From Caballeronia peredens (GTDB taxonomy: Bacteria; Pseudomonadota; Gammaproteobacteria; Burkholderiales; Burkholderiaceae), in assembly GCA_001544595.2 (NCBI GenBank), contig FCOH02000029.1:1-64000 (forward strand): 64,000 nucleotides of DNA. The letters run 5' to 3'. The notes below the pieces were generated by a model. That model had not been told where the DNA came from. It searched no databases and saw only the letters and a program-made list of their open reading frames with translations. This document shows positions 44,164-51,772 of the stretch, in pieces; position 1 is the stretch's first letter, and each line of letters opens with the position of its first letter. The position numbers were made by a program, and so were the translations under genes.

Positions 44164-45014
44164 TGCGTCACCTCCTCTTCGTCGCGGCGGCTGTGACAAT
44201 AATCGCTGTCGGAGCAGACGAACATGCGCGTGCCCTGATCGTCGACGATCATCTCGTCGAGGAAGCTCTCGCGCGAGCCGCACAGCGCGCACGCGTGCTC
44301 CCATTTCTGCACGCTGAAAGGATGATCCTCGAAATCCAGACTCTTCACGCTGGTATAAGGCGGAATGGCATAGATGCGCCGCTCGCGGCCCGCGCCGAAG
44401 AGTTGCAGTGCGGGATTCATGTGCATTTTCGGGTTGTCGAACTTGGGGATCGGCGACGGCGAAGTCAGATAGCGGCCGTTCACGAGCACAGGATAATCGT
44501 AAGTCGTCGCAATGCTGCCGTGCTGCACGATATCTTCATAATATTTCACGTTGATGAGGCCGTAGTCCGCGAGCGCGTGCAGCTTCCGGCACTCCGTCAC
44601 GCGCGGTTCGAGCCGGAACAGCGGCTCGGGCATCGGCACCTGATAGACGATGATCTGCTTGTCCGTCAAAGGCGTCTCGGGGATGCGGTGACGTGTCTGC
44701 ACGATGCTGGCGTCGGCGGTACGCGTCGTGGTCGCCACGCCCGCCGTGCGCGCGAAGAAGCGGCGGATATTGACCGCATTCGTCGTTTCATCGGAACCCT
44801 GGTCGATGACCTTCAGCGTATCCGCGGCGCCGATGATCGCCGAAGTCACCTGCAAGCCGCCCGTGCCCCATCCGTAAGGCAACGGCATTTCGCGCGAGGC
44901 GAACGGCACCTGATAGCCCGGCACCGCCACGGCCTTGAGCAGCGCGCGGCGGATCATGCGCTTGGTCTGCTCGTCGAGGTAGGCGAAGTTATAGCCTTCG
45001 GTGAGCGCGTTCAT
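44160..45014 (-). CDS. phnJ: Carbon-phosphorus lyase PhnJ (radical SAM enzyme)
   Basis: Protein of 284 residues from the ATG at 45014, four-base overlap with phnI. PhnJ cleaves the C-P bond of ribose 1-alkylphosphonate 5-phosphate using an Fe-S cluster and SAM. The four conserved cysteines are Cys242, Cys245, Cys267 and Cys273 (CALC...VCSDSDYC), each one position later than in the E. coli enzyme, and Gly33 in VPGYQVPF corresponds to the proposed glycyl radical Gly32. The enzyme therefore looks fully active. It is in the PhnGHIJ core complex. Confidence 0.97.
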   Translation of the reverse strand: MNALTEGYNFAYLDEQTKRMIRRALLKAVAVPGYQVPFASREMPLPYGWGTGGLQVTSAIIGAADTLKVIDQGSDETTNAVNIRRFFARTAGVATTTRTADASIVQTRHRIPETPLTDKQIIVYQVPMPEPLFRLEPRVTECRKLHALADYGLINVKYYEDIVQHGSIATTYDYPVLVNGRYLTSPSPIPKFDNPKMHMNPALQLFGAGRERRIYAIPPYTSVKSLDFEDHPFSVQKWEHACALCGSRESFLDEMIVDDQGTRMFVCSDSDYCHSRRDEEEVTQ

Positions 45015-46111
45015 GCCGCATTCTCCTTGATGTCGTCCGCGCCGTGCGCCGCGCGCAGACGGCGCAGCAGCTCGAGTTCGGACTGGAAGTCGACGTAATG
45101 CGGCAGCTTCAGATGCTGCACGAAACCGGACGCTTCCACGTTGTCGCTGTGATACAGCACGAATTCGGAATCCTGCGTCGGCGAGCCTGTCGTTTCGCCG
45201 AGTTCCTCCGCACGCAATGCGCGATCCACGAGCGCCATCGCCATGGCCTTGCGCTCCGAGTGACCGAACGCGAGACCGTAGCCTTGCGTGAAGGTCGGCG
45301 GCACATCGCCGCTGCCCGCGAACTGGTTGATCATCTGACACTCGGTGATGTCGATATCGCCGACCTCGACCGCGAAGCCCAGTTCGTCGATATGCATCTC
45401 GACCGCCACTTCCCCATGACGAATCTCGCCCGCGAACGGATGGCTGTGCGCATAGCCGCGCTGCGTCGCGTAGCCGACCGCGAGCAGAAAGCCTTCGTCG
45501 CCGCGTGCGAGGTTTTGCAGCCGCGTAGAACGATCGACGGGAAACGACAGCGGCTCGCGCGAAAGATCGCCCGGTTCCGGCGCGTTCTCGCGTACACGTT
45601 CCTGTTCGATCAGGCCTTCCTTGTCGAGCATGGACAGCACGCGCGGCATCGCGCTCGCCTCCGGCGTCTTCTGCCCGATAGTTGCATCAGCAACTTGTTC
45701 GCCTTCCGCGAGCAGGCTGAAGTCCAGCAGGCGCTGCGTGTAGTCGTACGTGCCGCCCAGCATCTGCCCGCCGGGAATGTCCTTGAACGCTGCCGAGATG
45801 CGCCGCTCGACGCACATCGCTTCGGTATCGACCGGCAGTGTGTAGCCGAAGCGCGGCAACGTCGTGCGATAGGCGCGCAGCAGAAAGATCGCCTCGACGA
45901 GATCGCCCGCCGCCTGCTTGATCGCGAGCGCGGCGAGGTCTTCGTCGTAGACCGAGCCTTCGGTCATCACGCGCGCGACGGCGAGACGCATCTGCTCGCG
46001 AATCTGCGCGACGGAAAGCTCGGGCACGGCCGGGTCGCCGCGGCGCTTCTTCGCGAGCAAATCCCATGAACGTTCGATGGCGCGTTCGCCACCCTTGACT
46101 GCGACGTACAT
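45011..46111 (-). CDS. phnI: C-P lyase core complex protein PhnI
   Basis: Protein of 366 residues from the ATG at 46111 (MYVAVKGGERAIERSW), whose first base is shared with the end of the phnH stop codon. PhnI catalyses, with G, H and L, attack on ATP to form ribose 1-alkylphosphonate 5-triphosphate and has nucleosidase activity on its own. The family blocks KKRRGDPAVPELSVAQIREQ, PRFGYTLPVDTEAMCVERRI and QMLGGTYDYTQRLLDF and the C-terminal FVQHLKLPHYVDFQSELELL are all present. Length is normal. Confidence 0.96.
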   Translation of the reverse strand: MYVAVKGGERAIERSWDLLAKKRRGDPAVPELSVAQIREQMRLAVARVMTEGSVYDEDLAALAIKQAAGDLVEAIFLLRAYRTTLPRFGYTLPVDTEAMCVERRISAAFKDIPGGQMLGGTYDYTQRLLDFSLLAEGEQVADATIGQKTPEASAMPRVLSMLDKEGLIEQERVRENAPEPGDLSREPLSFPVDRSTRLQNLARGDEGFLLAVGYATQRGYAHSHPFAGEIRHGEVAVEMHIDELGFAVEVGDIDITECQMINQFAGSGDVPPTFTQGYGLAFGHSERKAMAMALVDRALRAEELGETTGSPTQDSEFVLYHSDNVEASGFVQHLKLPHYVDFQSELELLRRLRAAHGADDIKENAA

Positions 46112-46734
46112 CAGTTCACCTCCACGTGCGTCGTGCGCGGCAAGCCGACGAGCGCGCCGCCCGCCACGAAATAGCAGTCGATGCCGCAGGGAAACAGCGC
46201 CGTGAGCGCCGCGCGCTGCTGCCAGAACTCGCGCGCGAGTCCCGCGATGGCGACCGTGCGCGATTCCGCGATGCCCGGGCCGCGCCACACGAGCGGGTCG
46301 CCTTCGGTGAGCGACGGTACGCGGATGAACAGCGTCGCCGCGTCTTCCGGCGTTTCGGTGTCGCCCTGCGAGAACGCATCGAGCGCGGGCATGTTGCGCG
46401 CATCGTCGATATAGGCGAACGCGGCCGCGCGCCGGTCACGCGTTACCGGCGCGCTTGCGTGGAAGCGCAGCGCATCGCCGAGCACGTTGTCTTCGCGCTC
46501 GATGAACACGGGCGTCGAATAATCGGTCAGCGCCAGCAACGACGCGAATGCCGCAAGCGGCACGCGGCCGGCGAGCGCATCGCGCATTGCATGATTGTCG
46601 GGCAGCGCGGCATCGATCGCGACGATGCTGCCCGGACGCGACAGCGCATCGAGCAACGCGCGAAACACGCGCTGCGCGTCGTGCACCGTGTCGTTGAAGC
46701 CGGGTACGAGGGTGGTCATGTCGATGCTCATCAT
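46111..46734 (-). CDS. phnH: C-P lyase core complex protein PhnH
   Basis: Protein of 207 residues. PhnH is a non-catalytic or structural member of the PhnGHIJ complex, with a fold related to PLP enzymes but lacking the cofactor. Family blocks include PGFNDTVHDAQRVFRALLDA and MSRPG-type LSRPGSI near the N-terminus, LLALTDYSTPVFI, and WRGPGI in the C-terminal half. Its start overlaps the phnG stop (ATGATGA) and its stop touches the phnI ATG, so it is translationally coupled on both sides. Confidence 0.95.
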   Translation of the reverse strand: MMSIDMTTLVPGFNDTVHDAQRVFRALLDALSRPGSIVAIDAALPDNHAMRDALAGRVPLAAFASLLALTDYSTPVFIEREDNVLGDALRFHASAPVTRDRRAAAFAYIDDARNMPALDAFSQGDTETPEDAATLFIRVPSLTEGDPLVWRGPGIAESRTVAIAGLAREFWQQRAALTALFPCGIDCYFVAGGALVGLPRTTHVEVN

Positions 46735-47213
46735 TCGCCTCTTACCATCGTGAAGAATTCGACCTTGGTCGCGGCCGCTTCGGCCTGCTTGCGCTGCCGT
46801 TCATCGGCGATGCGCGCGGCGAGCGGTTCGATCAGATGCGTTCGCAAACGCTCGGCATGGCGCGGCGTCTGCAACAGCGCGTCCACGAGCGCGGCGAGCG
46901 TCGCGCGCTCCTTGTCTCGGCCCAGATGCACGGCGACGCCGACCGGTGCGCTGCCGTCGCCGGTGCGCAAACGCAGTGTCGCGCGCGTGACGGTCGCCTC
47001 GCCGAGGTTGAACGCATCGCCCGTGCCGCCAATGCGCCCGCGCACCATCGCAAGGCCGATATCCGGCGCGCGCAGCCACTCGTACGCCGGCGGTTTCGCG
47101 CCGTCGAGCGCTTGATCGAGCGCGGCCTGCAGCACGTCGCGCGGCGTGCGTGCGAGCACCGCCATCCATTCTCGGCGGCCCGCCGCGTGCTGCGACTCCA
47201 TTGAAATACTCAT
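46731..47213 (-). CDS. phnG: C-P lyase core complex protein PhnG; first gene of phnGHIJKLM
   Basis: Protein of 160 residues with AGGGAAAG before the ATG. PhnG is part of the PhnGHIJ core that forms the ribose-phosphonate triphosphate. RREWMAVLARTPRDVLQAAL and LRAPDIGLAMVRGRIGGTGDAFNLGE are the characteristic PhnG blocks. It is transcribed from the divergent phnG-phnF promoter region, which holds a candidate PhnF operator and a PhoB-like box. Confidence 0.95.
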   Translation of the reverse strand: MSISMESQHAAGRREWMAVLARTPRDVLQAALDQALDGAKPPAYEWLRAPDIGLAMVRGRIGGTGDAFNLGEATVTRATLRLRTGDGSAPVGVAVHLGRDKERATLAALVDALLQTPRHAERLRTHLIEPLAARIADERQRKQAEAAATKVEFFTMVRGE

Positions 47214-47265
47214 CGCTTTCCCTATGTCTGAAAGGATTCGGTCGTCGTATGCTACTCGTTGTCTT

Positions 47266-47282
47266 ATCTAGTCGTCTAGACG
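47266..47282. promoter_or_regulatory. Candidate PhnF operator between phnG and phnF
   Basis: GTCTAGAC at 47274-47281 matches the GT-N-TA-N-AC consensus of HutC-subfamily GntR regulators, to which PhnF belongs. It is embedded in overlapping palindromes CGTCTAGACG (47273-47282) and TCTAG-TCGT-CTAGA (47267-47280). It lies between the divergent phnG and phnF starts, 53 bases from the phnG ATG. A related CGTCTAGATG occurs upstream of phnC. Confidence 0.6.
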
Positions 47283-47300
47283 TTTGGTCATGTGGCCCGG

Positions 47301-47318
47301 CTTTCACATTTCCATCAC
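47301..47318 (+). promoter_or_regulatory. Candidate PhoB box in the phnG-phnF promoter region
   Basis: CTTTCACATTTCCATCAC fits two tandem seven-base half sites (CTGTCAY type) with an 11-base period: six and five matches of seven. It is in the divergent phn promoter next to the PhnF-like palindrome. The match is imperfect, so it is tentative. Confidence 0.45.
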
Positions 47319-47375
47319 GAGTTGCGCACTACAATCCGAGAGAACGATATTCAAACCGACAGGAATGACAGCGCA

Positions 47376-48134
47376 ATGACATCCAACGAAAACGCCGCTC
47401 CTGGACATGCCGTCGAGCGCGGCGCGGGGGTCGCGGTGTGGCGGCAGATCGAGCAGATCCTCTCCGCCGAGATCGCCGCGAAGAGCTTCGGCGAGGAAGG
47501 ACGCCTGCCGAGCGAGGCGGAGCTTGCAAAGCGCTTCGACGTGAACCGCCACACCGTGCGGCGCGCGATGCTCAGGCTCGCGGCGACGGGCCTCGTCAGC
47601 GTCGAGCAGGGGCGCGGCACGTTCGTGCAGCCGGGCGCGATCGACTATCAGATCGGCCGCCGCACACGCTTCACCGAAAACCTGCGCCGCCAGAAGCATG
47701 CGTCGGCGGGCGTCGTGCTCACGTCCGAGCGCGTGAAGGCCGATCCGGCCGTGGCCAAGGCGCTCGGCGTGCGCGTGGGCACGCTCGTCTATCAGATCGA
47801 GACGCGCCACGATTCCGACGGCATTCCCATGACGTATGCGCGCAACTGGTATCCGGCCGCGCGTTTCAACGACCTGCCCGCGGCCATCGAATCGGCGGGC
47901 GGCGTGAGCGCGGCGCTGCAGAAGTTCGGCGTGAACGACTACACGCGCAAGTGGAGCCGCATCGGCAGCGTGCTGCCGTCGTCGGATGTGGCGCGCCGGC
48001 TGCAGATCAACCGGCAGCAGCCGGTGCTGTGGGTCGAGAACGTCGACGTCGACGAAGAAGGTGTGCCCATCAAATACGGCATCACGCACTTCGCGGCCGA
48101 TCGCGTGCAACTGATGGTCGAGCACGACTTATGA
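47376..48134 (+). CDS. phnF: PhnF, GntR/HutC-type regulator of phosphonate genes
   Basis: Protein of 252 residues from the ATG at 47376 (MTSNENAAPGH), with AGGA ten bases upstream. The winged helix-turn-helix (about 20-85) has WRQIEQILSAEI, GRLPSEAELAKRFDVNRHTV and VSVEQGRGTFV; the UTRA ligand-binding domain (about 105-245) ends in KYGITHFAADRVQLMVEH. It should bind a phosphonate-related ligand or phosphate and repress the phn genes. It is divergent from phnG and overlaps the DUF1045 gene by four bases. Confidence 0.94.
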   Translation: MTSNENAAPGHAVERGAGVAVWRQIEQILSAEIAAKSFGEEGRLPSEAELAKRFDVNRHTVRRAMLRLAATGLVSVEQGRGTFVQPGAIDYQIGRRTRFTENLRRQKHASAGVVLTSERVKADPAVAKALGVRVGTLVYQIETRHDSDGIPMTYARNWYPAARFNDLPAAIESAGGVSAALQKFGVNDYTRKWSRIGSVLPSSDVARRLQINRQQPVLWVENVDVDEEGVPIKYGITHFAADRVQLMVEHDL

Positions 48135-48835
48135 TCGTCGCGCCCGTGAATGCCCGCAATCCGCGCGTCGCGCTGTATTACGCGCCGCCCGCTTCGTCCG
48201 CATGGTGGCGCGAAGGCTGCGAGTGGCTCGGCCGCGACGCCGAGAACGGCCGCGAAACCGTCACGCCCGCGCATGAGCTCACGCGCGCGCCGCGCCGCTA
48301 CGGCTGGCACGCGACGATCATCGCGCCTTTTCATATGGCGCCAGGCGTCGAACTGGCGGACGTGCTGGCCTGCGCGCGCGCGTGGGCCGGTTCGGTGCCG
48401 CGCTTCGAGATGCGCGTCAAGGCCGCGGAACTGAGCCGCTTCGTCGCGCTGCGGGCCGCGCACACGAGCGACGACGATGCGCTTCGCACCCTCGCCGCCG
48501 GCGCATTGCAGGCGCTTGACGCGCTGCGCGAGAGGCCGTCGCACGAAAGCATCGAGCGGCGCATCGTCGCCGGCATGAGCGCGCGGCAAATCGAGTTGCT
48601 GCGTGAATGGGGCTATCCGTATGTCTTCGACGAATACCGTTTTCACATGACGCTCTCCGATTCGCTGGATGACGCACACGCGCGCGCGTCGATCGTATCG
48701 GACTGGACGGAGCGCATCGATGCGCTTGGCCCGATGCCGATGCATGGCGCCGCGCTCTTCATCGAACCCGAGCCGGGCGCACCGTTCACGCTATGGCAGC
48801 GTCTGCCGTTCAACAACGTACAGGATGTGGCATGA
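48131..48835 (+). CDS. DUF1045 phosphonate-operon protein (2H phosphoesterase-like)
   Basis: Protein of 234 residues whose ATG overlaps the phnF stop (ATGA) and whose stop overlaps the phnN start. DUF1045 proteins are typical members of alphaproteobacterial and Burkholderia phn operons. Two histidine motifs, RYGWHATIIAPFH near residue 56 and YRFHMTLSDSL near residue 163, are the paired HxT/HxT-like catalytic sites of the 2H phosphoesterase (ligase T/cyclic phosphodiesterase) fold. A role in opening the cyclic ribose phosphate made by C-P lyase, replacing PhnP, is plausible since no phnP is in this locus; that role is inference. Confidence 0.9.
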   Translation: MIVAPVNARNPRVALYYAPPASSAWWREGCEWLGRDAENGRETVTPAHELTRAPRRYGWHATIIAPFHMAPGVELADVLACARAWAGSVPRFEMRVKAAELSRFVALRAAHTSDDDALRTLAAGALQALDALRERPSHESIERRIVAGMSARQIELLREWGYPYVFDEYRFHMTLSDSLDDAHARASIVSDWTERIDALGPMPMHGAALFIEPEPGAPFTLWQRLPFNNVQDVA

Positions 48836-49392
48836 CCCGGGTAGAAGGCGCAAGACTGATCTATGTGATGGGACCGTCGGGCGCGGGCAAGGACTCGCTG
48901 CTCGGCTTCGCGCGCGAACGCGTGGGCGCGCGCGTGATGTTCGCGCACCGCTATATCACGCGCGCGGTCGCCGACGGCGAGAACCATATCGCGCTCACGC
49001 ATGACGAATTCGCCACGAGGCTTTCGTATGGCCTCTTCGCGATGCATTGGGAAAGCCTCGGCCTGCGCTACGGCATCGGCATCGAACTGGATACGTGGCT
49101 CGCGCGCGGCATGTCGGTTGTCGTGAACGGGTCGCGGCAGCACGCGGAATCTGCACTGGAACGCTATCCCGACGCGCAGTTCGTGCATATCGATGCAACG
49201 GCTTCCGTGCTCGCCTCACGCCTCGCGCGCCGCGGACGCGAGGATGCGCGTCAGATCGAGGCGCGTCTCGCGCGGCGGCCGGCGCTCGGACTGCCGTCGC
49301 AGGCGCGCGTCGTGACGATCGACAACTCCGGCATGCTCGCCGATGCCGGCACGCAGTTTCTCGACCTGCTCTCGCGGACAAGCTGCGCCTGA
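48832..49392 (+). CDS. phnN: Ribose 1,5-bisphosphate phosphokinase PhnN
   Basis: Protein of 186 residues from the ATG at 48832 (MTRVEGARLIYVMGPS), overlapping the preceding gene by four bases. PhnN converts ribose 1,5-bisphosphate to PRPP at the end of the C-P lyase pathway. It has a guanylate-kinase-like fold: Walker A GPSGAGKDS near residue 14, the RYITRAVADGENHIALTHDEF substrate region, and the lid LARRGREDARQIEARLAR. Length is typical. It ends the phnF-DUF1045-phnN unit. Confidence 0.94.
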   Translation: MTRVEGARLIYVMGPSGAGKDSLLGFARERVGARVMFAHRYITRAVADGENHIALTHDEFATRLSYGLFAMHWESLGLRYGIGIELDTWLARGMSVVVNGSRQHAESALERYPDAQFVHIDATASVLASRLARRGREDARQIEARLARRPALGLPSQARVVTIDNSGMLADAGTQFLDLLSRTSCA

Positions 49393-49497
49393 CTCCACGC
49401 CGCGTTTGATCGACCGCGCCCCGTCCGGCGGCGCGGCATCGTATTTGTCTCCGCGTAAACCCTGAGTTGCAAGTGGATTTCCGTTCGTCGACACTTC

Positions 49498-49511
49498 GCA
49501 AATCGATTTGC
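49498..49511. promoter_or_regulatory. 14-bp palindrome GCAAATCGATTTGC, copy 1
   Basis: Perfect palindrome lying 66 bases upstream of the amino-acid ABC binding-protein gene. An identical copy is 29 bases further on, centre to centre. Together they look like a tandem operator for a dimeric regulator, most simply the RpiR protein encoded at the end of the same gene run. Confidence 0.7.
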
Positions 49512-49526
49512 TTTTTCTATACGCAA

Positions 49527-49540
49527 GCAAATCGATTTGC
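49527..49540. promoter_or_regulatory. 14-bp palindrome GCAAATCGATTTGC, copy 2
   Basis: Identical to the copy at 49498-49511 and located 36 bases before the ATG of the binding-protein gene, where it would overlap or follow the core promoter. The 29-base spacing is close to three helical turns, so two dimers could bind on the same face. Confidence 0.7.
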
Positions 49541-49576
49541 AATAACCGACTTCCACCACTTCGACAGGGATCGCTC

Positions 49577-50323
49577 ATGAAACTCGCCGCAAAACTCGCC
49601 GTGGCCGCCGTCGCGGCGTTTTCACTCATCGGCGGCACGGCGCGCGCCGAGACGCTGCTCGTCGCGTGCGATACCGCGTTCGTGCCGTTCGAGTTCAAGC
49701 AGGGCAACGAATACGTCGGCTTCGATATCGACTTGTGGAAGGAAATCGCGAAGGACCTGAAGCTCGACTACAAACTTCAGCCGATGGACTTCAGCGGCAT
49801 CCTGCCCGCGCTGCAGACGAAGAATGTCGATGTCGCGCTCGCTGGCATCACGATCAAGGAAGAACGCAAGAAGGTCATCGACTTTTCCGACGGCTACTAC
49901 GACAGCGGCTTCACGCTGATGGTGCCGGTGGACAGCGGCATCAAGGGCCCGGACGACCTGAAGGGCAAGTCGCTCGCGATCAAGACGGGCACGTCGTCCG
50001 CCGATTACGCGAAGGCCAACTTCAAGGCAACCGACCTGCGCGCGTTCCCGAACATCGACAACGCTTATCTCGAACTCGCGACAGGCCGCGTCGATGCCGC
50101 GATGCACGACACGCCGAACGTCCTCTACTACATCCACACGGCGGGCAAATCGCGCGTGAAGGCAGTCGGTCCGCAGATGATGGCGCAGCAATACGGTATC
50201 GCATTTCCGAAGGGCAGCCCGCTCGTCGCGAAGGTCAATGCCGAACTCGCGAAAATCAAGGCCGACGGACGCTATGCGGCGATCTACAAGAAGTGGTTCG
50301 GCGTCGAGCCGGCGAAGTCCTGA
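49577..50323 (+). CDS. Amino-acid ABC transporter substrate-binding protein (GlnH/family 3)
   Basis: Protein of 248 residues from the ATG at 49577 (MKLAAKLAVAAVAAF); an upstream in-frame start at 49508 lies within the operator. The signal peptide is cleaved after ARA (about residue 23). The mature part is a family-3 solute-binding protein: VACDTAFVPFEFKQGNEYVGFDIDLW, DFSGILPALQTKNVDVALAGI with TIKEERKKVIDFS, and the C-terminal YKKWFGV. It looks close to GlnH-type glutamine binders, but the ligand is not known. First gene of an operon with a permease, an ATPase, a C45 enzyme and an RpiR regulator. Confidence 0.92.
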   Translation: MKLAAKLAVAAVAAFSLIGGTARAETLLVACDTAFVPFEFKQGNEYVGFDIDLWKEIAKDLKLDYKLQPMDFSGILPALQTKNVDVALAGITIKEERKKVIDFSDGYYDSGFTLMVPVDSGIKGPDDLKGKSLAIKTGTSSADYAKANFKATDLRAFPNIDNAYLELATGRVDAAMHDTPNVLYYIHTAGKSRVKAVGPQMMAQQYGIAFPKGSPLVAKVNAELAKIKADGRYAAIYKKWFGVEPAKS

Positions 50324-50344
50324 CCGCGCCTACTCTGGAGATCA

Positions 50345-51004
50345 ATGATGCAGTTCGACCTGTCGGTCATCGTGGACGCCGTGCCGGCGCTCATGCACGG
50401 CGCGCGTCTCACGGTGCTGATCACGCTTGCGGGGCTGGCGGGCGGCATGCTCGTCGGCCTGCTGTTCGGTCTGATGCGTGCGTACGGCAATGCGCTGTGC
50501 CAGAAGATCGCGTTCATGTATATCGAGTTCGTGCGCGGCACGCCGATCGTCGTGCAGGTGATGTTCATCTATTTCGCGTTGCCGCTGCTGCTGCATGTTC
50601 GCGTCGATGCGATGACGGCGGCGATCGTGGCGATCGTCATCAACTCGGGCGCGTATATCGCGGAAATCGTGCGCGGCGCCTTTCTTTCGGTGCCGCGCGG
50701 CCTCAAGGAAGCGGGACTCGCGCTCGGCATGCCGGCGTGGCGCGTACTCGCGTTCGTGGTCGGTCCCGTCGCGTTGAGGCGCATGACGCCCGCGCTCGGC
50801 AACCAGTTCATCGTGACTCTGAAGGACACGTCGCTTTTCATCGTGATCGGCGTGGGCGAACTCACGCGGCAAGGGCAGGAAATCATGGCGTCGAATTTTC
50901 GCGCAGTGGAAATCTGGACCGCTGTCGCCGTCATCTATCTCTGCATGATCGGCGCGCTGACCTTCGGCCTGCGCACGATGGAAAAGCGGATGCGCATCTT
51001 ATGA
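50345..51004 (+). CDS. Amino-acid ABC transporter permease (GlnP/HisM type)
   Basis: Protein of 219 residues with a GGAG site ahead of tandem ATGs. About five membrane segments and the conserved IEFVRGTPIVVQVMFIYF block, plus the cytoplasmic EAA loop KEAGLALGMPAWRVLAFVVG for ATPase contact, are typical of the polar amino acid family. It starts 21 bases after the binding protein and overlaps the ATPase gene by four bases. Only one permease gene is present, so the channel is likely a homodimer. Confidence 0.93.
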   Translation: MMQFDLSVIVDAVPALMHGARLTVLITLAGLAGGMLVGLLFGLMRAYGNALCQKIAFMYIEFVRGTPIVVQVMFIYFALPLLLHVRVDAMTAAIVAIVINSGAYIAEIVRGAFLSVPRGLKEAGLALGMPAWRVLAFVVGPVALRRMTPALGNQFIVTLKDTSLFIVIGVGELTRQGQEIMASNFRAVEIWTAVAVIYLCMIGALTFGLRTMEKRMRIL

Positions 51005-51750
51005 GCACAATGAATCACAACGGTCACATGGTCCAGTTCAGGAACGTGACGAAGCGCTTCGGCAAGACCGTCGTGCTGGATGAAGTCGATCTGAACATCG
51101 GCGCGGGCGAAGTCGTCGTGCTGATCGGGCCATCGGGCTCGGGCAAGTCGACGCTTCTGCGCTGCATCAACGCGCTGGAGCAGATCGACGGCGGCGATCT
51201 CGTCGTCGATGGCATCAGCGTGCTCGGCGGCGCGCGCAAGGTGCGCGAGATTCGTCAGGAAGCGGGCATGGTGTTTCAGCAATTCAACCTGTTTCCGCAG
51301 ATGACGGCGCTGGAGAATGTCGCGTTCGGACCGCGTCAGGTGCGCGGCATGAGCAAGCCCGATGCCGAAGCGCTCGCGCGCGATCTGCTGACGAAGGTCG
51401 GGCTCGGCAGCCGCGTCGGCCACTACGCGAGCGAGTTGTCGGGCGGGCAGCAACAGCGTGTCGCGATTGCGCGGGCGCTCGCGGTGAAGCCCAAGCTCAT
51501 GCTCTTCGACGAACCCACGTCCGCGCTCGATCCCGAACTGCGTCAGGAAGTGCTGCGCGTGATGCAGGCGCTCGCCGAAGAAGGCATGACGATGGTGGTC
51601 GTCACGCACGAAATGGCGTTCGCGCGCAAGGTCGGCACACGGCTCATCTTCATGGAACACGGCCATATCACGGTCGATGGGCCGCCCGCCGAATTGCTCG
51701 ATAATCCGCCTAACCAGCGCTTGCGCGACTTCCTTCAACACGTCGAATAA
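51001..51750 (+). CDS. Amino-acid ABC transporter ATP-binding protein (GlnQ type)
   Basis: Protein of 249 residues from the ATG at 51001, overlapping the permease stop. Walker A GPSGSGKST, Q-loop VFQQFNLFPQMT, signature LSGGQQQRVAIARALA, Walker B LMLFDEPTSALDPE and VTHEMAFAR are intact and match GlnQ/HisP/ArtP closely. It powers uptake for the preceding two genes. The C45 enzyme gene starts 22 bases after its stop, which suggests the same transcript. Confidence 0.95.
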   Translation: MSTMNHNGHMVQFRNVTKRFGKTVVLDEVDLNIGAGEVVVLIGPSGSGKSTLLRCINALEQIDGGDLVVDGISVLGGARKVREIRQEAGMVFQQFNLFPQMTALENVAFGPRQVRGMSKPDAEALARDLLTKVGLGSRVGHYASELSGGQQQRVAIARALAVKPKLMLFDEPTSALDPELRQEVLRVMQALAEEGMTMVVVTHEMAFARKVGTRLIFMEHGHITVDGPPAELLDNPPNQRLRDFLQHVE

Positions 51751-51772
51751 CCTTTTCGAATCACCTGAATTT

